Source: JANNPJ01 sp031400005
Lineage (GTDB): Bacteria > Actinomycetota > Actinomycetes > Actinomycetales > Kineosporiaceae
Assembly: GCA_031400005.1 (NCBI GenBank)
Contig: JANNPJ010000565.1
Span: 1 to 20,161 of the forward strand
DNA: 20,161 nucleotides
Reading direction: 5' to 3'
In this document: positions 5,862-11,842 of the stretch, piece after piece
Numbering within the stretch: the stretch's first letter is position 1
Layout: each line of letters starts with the position of its first letter
Translations under genes and position numbers: made by a program
The notes under the pieces: generated by a model
What the model was told of the DNA's origin: nothing
The model's input: the letters and a program-made list of their open reading frames with translations, nothing else
Databases searched by the model: none

Positions 5862-7325
5862 TCAGAGGCCGGCCTCAACCTCGGCCAGCGCCTCTTCTAG
5901 CAGCGCCAGGCCGTATCGGGCCTCCTCGTCGGTGATGTTCAAAGCCGGGACGACGTGCGTCCGGTTGCTGTTGATGAACGGCAGCAGGCCACGGCTCCGG
6001 CAGGCAGCGGCCAGCGCGGCCATCGGGGCGTTTGCCGGCCCAGCAGCGCCGGCAGGCACCAGCGGCTCGCGAGTCTGCTGGTCGCGGACCAGTTCCACGG
6101 CCCAGAACGAGCCGATCCCGCGCACCTCGCCGACCAGCCGGTTGCGTTCGGCCAGCGCCCGCAACCCGGGGCCGAACACCTCGCGGCCGAGCCGGTCGGC
6201 GTTCTCGATCAAGCCCTCGTCGGCCAGCACGCCGATATTCGCCACCGCCGCCGCACAAGCCAGCGGATGCCCGGAATAGGTCAGCCCACCCGGGAACGGC
6301 CGCTGCTTGAACGTCGCGGCGATCTTCTCGGTGATCACCACCCCACCGAGCGGCACGTACCCCGAGTTCACCCCCTTGGCGAAGGCGATCAAGTCCGGGG
6401 TGGCAGTGGGGCCACCCACCGGCGCCCATTCACCAGGGACTCCAGTCGGCGCCTCGTTCGCCAGCTCACAGGCGAACCAGCGGCCACAGCGGCCGAACCC
6501 GGACATCACCTCATCGGCGATCCAGAGGATGCCGTGCTTGTCGCAGAGCTCCCGAACGCCGCGCAGGTAACCCGGCGGCGGGACCATGATCCCGGCGGTC
6601 CCGGGCACCGACTCCAGGACGATCGCGGCGATCGTCGTCGGTCCTTCCAGGGTGATCACCTGCTCCAGGTGCGCCAAAGCCCGGTCGCACTCCTCCTGCT
6701 CGGTCTCGGCATGGAACGCCGTCCGGTAGAGGTATGGACCGAAGGTATGCACGATGCCTTCGGCGCCGTAGTCGTTCGGCCAGCGCCGGGGGTCACCGGT
6801 CAAGTTGATCGCCGTCGTGGTGTTGCCGTGATAACTGCGGTATCGGCTGATCACCTTGCGTCGGCCGGTGTGCAGCCGGGCCATCCGGACCGCGTTCTCG
6901 ATCGCGTCCGCCCCGCCATTGGTGAAGAACACCTGCCGGAATTCGTCACCGGGAGCGCGCTCGACAATCAGCCGAGCCGCCTCGGACCGCTGGTCGTTCG
7001 CATGCTGCGGAGCCACCGTAGCAAGCGTGGCGGCCTGCTCGGTGATCGCGGAAACCACCCGAGGGTGACCGAAACCGACATTGGTGAACACCAATTGGCC
7101 GGAAAAGTCCAGGTACGGCGTGCCCGCGCCGTCCCACAACCACGATCCCTGGCCACCATCCACGACGAATGGGTTGCGCCCGTCCTGCGCCAGCCACGAA
7201 TGGAAGACGTACTCCACGTCAAGGTCGTAGGTCCGAGCCGCGCGCTCGGCGCGGGCCGGGTCGAGGGCTGGGGACGGCGCGGTGGCAGGCAATGCGGGGC
7301 GCGTGCTGGGAATCGTGCTTGTCAT
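5862..7325 (-). CDS. class III (fold type I) PLP-dependent aminotransferase
   Basis: Predicted 487-aa omega-amino-acid:pyruvate/2-oxoglutarate type transaminase. PLP-binding features are clear: FFTNGGADAIENAVRMAR (about 133-150, phosphate-binding segment), the YRSYHGNT loop (about 162-169), LWIADEVMSGFGRCG with Asp271 contacting the PLP pyridine nitrogen, and FAKGVNSGYVPLGG with the Schiff-base Lys317. The length and the HSWLAQDGRNP start fit the subgroup that includes taurine-, beta-alanine- and putrescine-pyruvate transaminases, but the substrate cannot be read from sequence. It starts at ATG 7325 with only a weak Shine-Dalgarno sequence, and the first 25 or so residues are a Pro/Ala-rich tail. 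It is transcribed alone and divergently from the exporter-like gene across 113 nt. No amine-catabolism partner lies nearby. Confidence 0.92.
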   Translation of the reverse strand: MTSTIPSTRPALPATAPSPALDPARAERAARTYDLDVEYVFHSWLAQDGRNPFVVDGGQGSWLWDGAGTPYLDFSGQLVFTNVGFGHPRVVSAITEQAATLATVAPQHANDQRSEAARLIVERAPGDEFRQVFFTNGGADAIENAVRMARLHTGRRKVISRYRSYHGNTTTAINLTGDPRRWPNDYGAEGIVHTFGPYLYRTAFHAETEQEECDRALAHLEQVITLEGPTTIAAIVLESVPGTAGIMVPPPGYLRGVRELCDKHGILWIADEVMSGFGRCGRWFACELANEAPTGVPGEWAPVGGPTATPDLIAFAKGVNSGYVPLGGVVITEKIAATFKQRPFPGGLTYSGHPLACAAAVANIGVLADEGLIENADRLGREVFGPGLRALAERNRLVGEVRGIGSFWAVELVRDQQTREPLVPAGAAGPANAPMAALAAACRSRGLLPFINSNRTHVVPALNITDEEARYGLALLEEALAEVEAGL

Positions 7326-7438
7326 GCTCGCAGCCTACGGGGGCTGGAACGGGATTCGCGGTCGGCTTCGCAGGCGAACCTCCTCGGACGGGTTCGGGTC
7401 TGCTGGCTGGCCCTCGGCCACTGCACGACACTGATCAA

Positions 7439-8530
7439 ATGAGTCGATGGACGCCCGTCACCACGTGGGCTCGCACTAGCGGCGGACGGTTGCGTTCGAC
7501 GTCCTGGTCGATCGCCCAGTGCGCGATCGCCGCCATGCTTGCCTGGCAGGTTGCCGACCTTGTGCTGGGTCATCCGCGCCCGTTCTTCGCTCCGATCGCC
7601 GCGGTGGTCTGTCTCGGTGTCTCGAATGCGGCCCGGCTACGGCGGGTCGGCGAGCTGGGCCTCGGAGTGACGATCGGGGTCGGAATCGCCGATCTTCTGG
7701 TCCGGGAGATCGGCAACGGGTGGTGGCAGATCGGCCTGGTGGTCATGCTGGCGCTGGGCACCGCTCAGTTCTTCGGTGGCGGCAACCTGGTCACCACCCA
7801 GTCGGCGGTACAGGCGATCTTCCTGGTGGCTTTGCCGCAGACTCCGGGGGGCGGGCTCTACCGCTGGGAGGACGCGCTGACCGGCGCCAGTTGCGCGCTA
7901 CTGATCGCGGCTGCGCTGCCGGGCAACCCGGCACGCACGGTCCGGCCGCAGGCTCAGCTGATGATCTCCGAGTTGGCGGAGGTGATCTCCGACGCGGCGC
8001 ACGCACTACGGGTCGGTGAGGCCGAGCTTGCCGACACCGCACTGGAACGAGCCCGCGCCACCCAGGTCGACGTCAATCGGTGGACCGAGGCGCTCAAGGG
8101 TGGTGAGGAGATCAGCCGGATCTCGCCGCTGCGTTGGCGCCACGTCGAGGATCTGGCCCGTTACCGGAATGGCCTGATCGGAGTCGACCGGGCGGCCCGG
8201 AACATGCGGGTGGCGATCCGCCGGATCGCCGCTGTCCTGGACCGGGGTCAGCAGTTGCCGCCCGCCCTCGCGGACGTCCTCGACGACCTGTCGCTCACGC
8301 TGCACAAGCTGCACGATGAGGTGGGCCGCGATCCCCACGGCGGTGAGGCCCCGGCTGCCCTGATCGCGCTCGCCGCGCGGCTCGACCCGGTAGCGCTCGG
8401 TGCCCGCACGATGTCGGAGAACGTGGTGGTGGCGCAGGTTCGCTCGGCGGTCGTTGACCTGCTCGGCGCAACCGGGATGGACCTCGCGCACGCTCGAGCC
8501 CTGCTCCCGATCCCGCGCCGCAACCCGTAA
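7439..8530 (+). CDS. FUSC / aromatic acid exporter-like membrane protein
   Basis: Predicted 363-aa integral membrane protein. The N-terminal half carries about five to six hydrophobic segments (SIAQCAIAAMLAWQVADLVL, FFAPIAAVVCLGV, LGLGVTIGVGIADLLV, WWQIGLVVMLALGTAQFF, AVQAIFLVALP, TGASCALLIAAALPGNP). The ALPGNPARTVRP junction leads into a soluble, mostly helical C-terminal half of about 200 residues. This matches the half-size FUSC/ArAE layout, proposed to export aromatic acids or similar organic anions; such half proteins presumably dimerise. The ATG at 7439 was chosen because longer in-frame starts would overlap the divergent aminotransferase. No clear Shine-Dalgarno sequence precedes it, so the start is moderately certain. 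Confidence 0.85.
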   Translation: MSRWTPVTTWARTSGGRLRSTSWSIAQCAIAAMLAWQVADLVLGHPRPFFAPIAAVVCLGVSNAARLRRVGELGLGVTIGVGIADLLVREIGNGWWQIGLVVMLALGTAQFFGGGNLVTTQSAVQAIFLVALPQTPGGGLYRWEDALTGASCALLIAAALPGNPARTVRPQAQLMISELAEVISDAAHALRVGEAELADTALERARATQVDVNRWTEALKGGEEISRISPLRWRHVEDLARYRNGLIGVDRAARNMRVAIRRIAAVLDRGQQLPPALADVLDDLSLTLHKLHDEVGRDPHGGEAPAALIALAARLDPVALGARTMSENVVVAQVRSAVVDLLGATGMDLAHARALLPIPRRNP

Positions 8531-8544
8531 GCCTGATCTCTGAA

Positions 8545-8561
8545 GGCCGGTTTTCTCGGCC
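8545..8561. terminator. hairpin between convergent genes
   Basis: GGCCG (8545-8549) and CGGCC (8557-8561) flank a 7-nt T-rich loop, 15 nt after the stop of the exporter-like gene and 20 nt before the end of moeA. The stem is short and has no long U-tract. A similar GGCCG/CGGCC hairpin follows narK. Confidence 0.45.
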
Positions 8562-8580
8562 GGTTGCTCGGGCCCGGTGT

Positions 8581-9810
8581 CTACGGACCGGTCCAGGGGA
8601 ACCAGACCACGGCGGCCGCCTCACCCGAGCGCAGGCCGTCCGGCGGAACCAGCAGGAATCCGTCGGCCAGCGCGACCCCCCGAAGCATCGCGGACGCCGC
8701 GTACCCGGTCGGCCGGACGGTACCGGCAGGCGATCTCGATACCGGGATCAAGAGGTGCCCGCGCGAGCGTCGCCGGTGTGGCATCACCGGGATGTCCTCC
8801 TCGACGACGACCTGACCAAGTTTCGGCAGCGGCGCCGCGCAGAGACCGGCTAGCAGCGGCTGCAGCAGCGTGACAACGCCGGCCAGAGCGGCCAGCGGGT
8901 TGCCCGGTAGTCCGACCAGCCATCGACCGTCCACCAAGTGGGCCAGCAGCATGGGGTGCCCGGGCCGGACATCAACGGTATCGACGACGATCCGGGCGCC
9001 GAGCGCTGCGAGCGTGCCCCGAAGGTGATCCGCTGCGCCGCCGGCCGAGCCGCCGGTGGTCACCACCACCTCGGCCTGACCCGCCCCGGACTGGACGGCG
9101 GCCAGCGTGGCGTGGGGGTCATCGCCCACCCGGAGCATGGCCACCGGTTCACCACCGAGCGCGGACACCCAGGCGGGCAGTTGGACGCCCAACGCGTCCC
9201 GGACCGCCCCACCGTGTGGTGGTCCGGCGGCCAGCAGCTCATCCCCGAGCACCAGCGTGACCACTCGCGGCCGCGGATGCACCGAGAGACCGTCGTGCCC
9301 GGCGGCCGCGGCCAGCCCCACCGTGGTCGGCCGGACCAGCACGCCGGCACGGAGCAGCACCTCACCGGCCTTTGCCTCGTGCCCACGGGCACGGACGTCG
9401 GACAGGTCCGGCGGGCCCGCGCTCGGATCGCTCAGCCGCAAAAGGGTGCCGTCGGGGCCGCCCAGCAGTCCGCGCTCAGAGCGGACGATGCCGGAGGCTC
9501 CCGCCGGAACCATCGCACCGGTGGCGATCACCACTGCTTGGGACGACGTCAGGATGGTCGGGTGGTCCCCCGCTCGACCGGCGAGCGAGCGGCCCACCAC
9601 GGACCAGGGCGGTGGGCCGCTGACGGCCCAGCCGTCCATCGCGGACGTATCCCCTGGCGGCAGATCGCAGCCGGCCACCAAGTCATCGGCCAGCACGCAG
9701 CCGATCGCCGCTGCCAGCCCGACAAACCGGGCCGGCAGCGCCGCCACCTGCTGATGGGCGAGGTGGCGGGCCTGCTCCCAACCGACCGACGTCGCTATCG
9801 ACGACGTCAC
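8581..9810 (-). CDS. moeA: molybdopterin molybdenumtransferase MoeA
   Basis: Inserts molybdate into adenylylated molybdopterin to form the active molybdenum cofactor. At 409 aa it has the usual MoeA length. Visible landmarks are the N-terminal DLPPGDTSAMDGWAV (about 49-63), GDEL (189-192) of the MoaB-like domain, TTGGSAGGAADHLRG (251-265), DVRPGHPMLLA and LPGNPLAAL (301-309). The active-site loop reads GGSAGGAAD, rather than the commoner GGxSxGxxD form, while keeping the final Asp. The start is GTG at 9810, overlapping the stop of the DUF6457 gene as GTGA, which implies coupled translation. It is the last gene of the mobA operon and would supply cofactor to NasA, encoded co-directionally upstream. 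Confidence 0.95.
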   Translation of the reverse strand: MTSSIATSVGWEQARHLAHQQVAALPARFVGLAAAIGCVLADDLVAGCDLPPGDTSAMDGWAVSGPPPWSVVGRSLAGRAGDHPTILTSSQAVVIATGAMVPAGASGIVRSERGLLGGPDGTLLRLSDPSAGPPDLSDVRARGHEAKAGEVLLRAGVLVRPTTVGLAAAAGHDGLSVHPRPRVVTLVLGDELLAAGPPHGGAVRDALGVQLPAWVSALGGEPVAMLRVGDDPHATLAAVQSGAGQAEVVVTTGGSAGGAADHLRGTLAALGARIVVDTVDVRPGHPMLLAHLVDGRWLVGLPGNPLAALAGVVTLLQPLLAGLCAAPLPKLGQVVVEEDIPVMPHRRRSRGHLLIPVSRSPAGTVRPTGYAASAMLRGVALADGFLLVPPDGLRSGEAAAVVWFPWTGP

Positions 9811-10397
9811 GAACCGGCTGGGCCCCCCTCGACCGAGACCGCCGGGCTCGGCGACTGCGAATCCGGGCTGACCGGCGTCGACTCGGGCGACGACGACTGG
9901 GCCGGTGTCGACTGGGCCGGTGTCGGCTGGACCGGTTGCGGCTCGGTCGGCGTCGACTCTGCCGGTGTCGGCTGGACCGCCTGTGGCTCGGCCGGCGTTG
10001 GCGCTGCCGGCGTTGGCGCTGCCGGCGTTGGCGCTGCCGGCTGCGGCTGGACCGGCTGTTGTGCCTGTTGCGTCTGGGCTGGCGGGGTGCTGCCGGAGAT
10101 CGCGCCGTAGCCATGGCTGGCGCCATTGCCGGTGCCGTTGGCCGAGGCCTCTACCGGCGGCAGTTCGGAGGCAATCGAGGCCAGGGCTTGGCGAACGGTT
10201 TCCGCGATCGTTTCCCGACCACCACCGCGCATGCCGGCTGTATAACCGACGATGAAGGTAGTGATCGGTGCGGCCGGCCGGGCGACCGCCGCAGCGGCGT
10301 CCCTGGCCAGGTCGAGAATCTCGGAGATAGCCACATCATCGGGTTTGACGCCGAGATCCTGGCTGAGCTTGGTGACCCAATCGTCGAGCATGCTCAC
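9807..10397 (-). CDS. DUF6457-domain protein with Pro-rich repeat tail
   Basis: Predicted 196-aa cytosolic protein. Residues 1-85 (MSMLDDWVTKLSQDLGVKP onward, with ILDLARDAAAAVARPAAPIT and FIVGYTAGM) look like the DUF6457 helical domain that in actinobacteria accompanies MobA, either fused or adjacent. Its function is unknown. The remaining 100 or so residues are low complexity, made of PTPA, QPxP and ESTP units, with three exact 15-bp DNA repeats encoding AAPTP at 9991-10035. The GTG start at 10397 overlaps the mobA stop as GTGA; an ATG at 10391 is two codons in. The stop overlaps the moeA start in the same way. Its place between two cofactor genes suggests a role in molybdenum cofactor maturation. 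The tail has no signal peptide or membrane segment. Confidence 0.85.
   Translation of the reverse strand: MSMLDDWVTKLSQDLGVKPDDVAISEILDLARDAAAAVARPAAPITTFIVGYTAGMRGGGRETIAETVRQALASIASELPPVEASANGTGNGASHGYGAISGSTPPAQTQQAQQPVQPQPAAPTPAAPTPAAPTPAEPQAVQPTPAESTPTEPQPVQPTPAQSTPAQSSSPESTPVSPDSQSPSPAVSVEGGPAGS
9991..10035 (-). repeat. three exact 15-bp tandem repeats within the DUF6457 gene
   Basis: GCCGGCGTTGGCGCT occurs three times without gaps on the plus strand (9991-10005, 10006-10020, 10021-10035), encoding AAPTP-type units in the minus-strand gene. Imperfect relatives extend on both sides. Exact identity points to recent slippage, so the copy number is likely to vary between strains. Confidence 0.8.
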
Positions 10398-10996
10398 CCT
10401 TGTCGGTCGAAGTGGGCCCGGGCCGCCGCCAGCTGATCCGGGGTGTCGCAGTCTCCTGCGGCTCCCCGGTCTGGAACGGTGACGACAGCGAGCGCGTGTA
10501 AGACCAACTTAACGGGCTTCCCGCGAACCGGCCTCACCGCAGCCAGAGCTACACGGATCGGCCTAATCCGATAGGCAGCCGTCAGCGGCTGCAAGCGACC
10601 GCCCGAGTCGCTGAACACGGCGGCTTCCGCGGCGGGATTAGCGGCCAGCGCAGCAACCAAACGATCTAGGTCCACCGGACGCAGCCAAGGCAGGTCCGCA
10701 GCAAGCACAATAACAGAAAGTTGCTCGTCATCGCTTTGGGTGATGTCCTCGAGGGCGGAAAGCCCTGCCGCGAGACCGGCCAGCGGGCCGCCGCCCGGCG
10801 GATCCTCCCGGGTCCAGCGGACCTCGCGAACCGTCGGGCGCGCCTGCCCGACCACCACGGTGTGCCGCGCAGCCTCGGCGGCGAGGAGTACTCGATCCAG
10901 CAACGGCTGCCCAGCGACGATCAGGGCGCCCTTGTCGACGCCACCCAATCGGCGGCCCGCACCACCAGCCAAGATCACCGCGTCGAATTCCGCCAT
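10394..10996 (-). CDS. mobA: molybdenum cofactor guanylyltransferase
   Basis: Transfers GMP from GTP to molybdopterin, forming the MGD cofactor used by NasA-type enzymes. The ATG at 10996 gives 200 aa beginning MAEFDAVILAGGAGRRLGG, directly followed by VDK, with the nucleotide-binding loop LAGGxGRRLGGxDK at residues 9-22. A frame open further upstream runs into the intergenic repeats and is not favoured. DPPGGGPLAGLAAGL and VLAADLPWL (substrate and metal-binding Asp region) follow, and GDCDTPDQL sits near the C-terminus, as usual for MobA. A G-run just before the ATG may serve as a weak ribosome binding site. First gene of mobA-DUF6457-moeA; its stop overlaps the next start. Confidence 0.92.
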   Translation of the reverse strand: MAEFDAVILAGGAGRRLGGVDKGALIVAGQPLLDRVLLAAEAARHTVVVGQARPTVREVRWTREDPPGGGPLAGLAAGLSALEDITQSDDEQLSVIVLAADLPWLRPVDLDRLVAALAANPAAEAAVFSDSGGRLQPLTAAYRIRPIRVALAAVRPVRGKPVKLVLHALAVVTVPDRGAAGDCDTPDQLAAARAHFDRQG

Positions 10997-11073
10997 CCCC
11001 CCAGTGTGCCGCCCGCCAAAGCCAACCTCTCGCCGGCGCTGGCTGCGTTCTCGGGGGCAACGCTGTCCACCCG

Positions 11074-11203
11074 CGAGCGACCCTGCATGATCGCCCTGCG
11101 AAACGAGCAACCCTGCGAAACGAGCAACCCTGCATTATCGGCGCGCTGCGAAACGAGCAACCCTGCATGATCGCGCCCAGAAACTGGCAACCGTGCATGC
11201 TTG
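11074..11203. repeat. irregular direct repeats, CGAGCAACCCTGCATGATCG-type
   Basis: Five units begin at 11074, 11104, 11121, 11154 and 11184, so spacings are 30, 17, 33 and 30 nt. The core is CGAGCAACCCTGC, usually followed by ATGATCG and ending CTGCGAAA. The second unit lacks the ATGATCG part and the fifth is diverged (CTGGCAACCGTGCATG). Read on the opposite strand, the core is GATCATGCAGGGTTGCTC, which resembles the arm of the large palindrome at 18792-18852. Irregular spacing and absence of spacers exclude a CRISPR array. Confidence 0.75.
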
Positions 11204-11277
11204 GCCGCACGCGCAACCAAACGCCCGACGCGATCATGCACAGCTGCCCGCACGCGCCACCAGTTGCTCGCGCAGAA

Positions 11278-11296
11278 TGACCCTTTGCAGGGGTCA
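11278..11296. repeat. TGACCC/GGGTCA hairpin
   Basis: TGACCC (11278-11283) and GGGTCA (11291-11296) flank a 7-nt loop and are followed by AAAAG on the plus strand. It could be a weak terminator or another part of the intergenic repeat family. It belongs to no gene. Confidence 0.4.
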
Positions 11297-11396
11297 AAAG
11301 GCGCGACTAACCGCGGGTACCGCCCGGCCGTAATGTCACTTTGCCCATGCCGTGGGTCGGTTCTTCCCCAATCACGCTCCTGGTTGGGCATGTCCG

Positions 11397-11421
11397 GCGA
11401 GTGGACGGCGTCCGGACTCGC
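11397..11421 (-). terminator. hairpin downstream of nirD
   Basis: GCGAGT plus GGAC (11397-11406) pairs with GTCC (11410-11413) and ACTCGC (11416-11421), giving a 10-bp stem with a 3-nt loop and a 2-nt bulge. It lies 20 nt beyond the nirD stop, where the nitrate operon should end. It lacks a U-tract, which is common for actinobacterial terminators. Confidence 0.5.
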
Positions 11422-11441
11422 GGGGGTGGACGACGGTGGGG

Positions 11442-11789
11442 CTAGGCGGGGGTTTGGACGACGATGTAGCCGTCGGCGTCCTCCTCTACCGGGTAACTGG
11501 TGAGGTCCGGCTGGCCGGAGCGCGAGCAACCGGTATCCAGTTCGAACACGTTCATATGCAACGGGCAGATGACCACTTGGTCGTCGATCTGCCCATCCGC
11601 GAGCGGTCCCCCGGCATGCGGGCAGATCGCCGAGACTGCACGCAGCGCACCGCTGCTCAACCGGAACACCGCCACCTGCTCGCCGTCCACCGCATAGGCC
11701 CGGCCCTCACCAACCGGAACCTCGGACGACTGCCCGACCCGCACGGCTCTGACCTCGGCCGTCCTCGTACCCGCGCTGCTCGACGTCAT
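11442..11789 (-). CDS. nirD: assimilatory nitrite reductase small subunit (Rieske type)
   Basis: Small subunit of NADH-dependent assimilatory nitrite reductase, 115 aa, the normal NirD length. Unlike many NirD proteins that have lost the cluster ligands, this one keeps a full Rieske [2Fe-2S] motif: Cys56-Pro-His58 in AICPHAGGPLADG and Cys75-x2-His78 in VICPLHMNVFEL. The ATG at 11789 follows a GGCGGGG ribosome-binding-like stretch. The start lies in a 41-bp tandem duplication, the upstream copy containing an ATG at 11830 that overlaps the nirB stop. That ATG opens a 14-codon ORF ending as ATGA on this start. Last gene of the nitrate assimilation operon. Confidence 0.93.
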   Translation of the reverse strand: MTSSSAGTRTAEVRAVRVGQSSEVPVGEGRAYAVDGEQVAVFRLSSGALRAVSAICPHAGGPLADGQIDDQVVICPLHMNVFELDTGCSRSGQPDLTSYPVEEDADGYIVVQTPA

Positions 11790-11842
11790 CGCTGCCCCGC
11801 CGTCCTGGAATTCGCGCTGCTCGACGTCATTGCTGCCCCGCC
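11772..11842. repeat. 41-bp-period tandem duplication at the nirB-nirD junction
   Basis: The 30 bases at 11772-11801 recur at 11813-11842 with one mismatch (ATCGCTGCC against ATTGCTGCC). Each copy contains, on the minus strand, a GGCGGGGCAGC ribosome-binding-like stretch and an ATGACGTCGAGCAGCGCG start segment. The first-read copy is the remnant of the original nirD start; the second is the present one. Confidence 0.85.
11786..11830 (-). CDS. 14-codon leader ORF between nirB and nirD
   Basis: The ATG at 11830 overlaps the nirB stop (ATGA at 11827-11830) and encodes MTSSSANSRTAGQR, ending at a TGA (11786-11788) that overlaps the nirD ATG as ATGA. Its first six residues copy the NirD N-terminus (MTSSSA) because both derive from the tandem duplication. 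It probably serves only to carry ribosomes from nirB to nirD; no function of the peptide is implied. Confidence 0.5.
   Translation of the reverse strand: MTSSSANSRTAGQR

Larger units (their letters stand above)
10997..11441. other. 445-nt intergenic region rich in repeats, between nirD and mobA
   Basis: No convincing gene is present. From left to right it holds about 75 nt of mobA upstream sequence, a run of five related repeat units (11074-11203), a segment with another GATCATGCAC motif (11231-11241), a TGACCC/GGGTCA hairpin (11278-11296), about 100 nt without recognisable signals, and a hairpin just downstream of the nirD stop (11397-11421). The mobA promoter must lie here if that operon is separate from the nitrate operon, but I cannot place it. 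Confidence 0.7.

Noticed and set aside
5955..7442. Plus-strand open frame of 495 codons opposite the class III aminotransferase
   Set aside because: The minus strand carries all PLP-binding motifs; the plus frame has no recognisable domain and is a GC-bias artefact.
11074..11203. Possible CRISPR array
   Set aside because: Units are short and spaced 17, 30, 30 and 33 nt from start to start, leave no unique spacers of constant length, and no cas gene is present.
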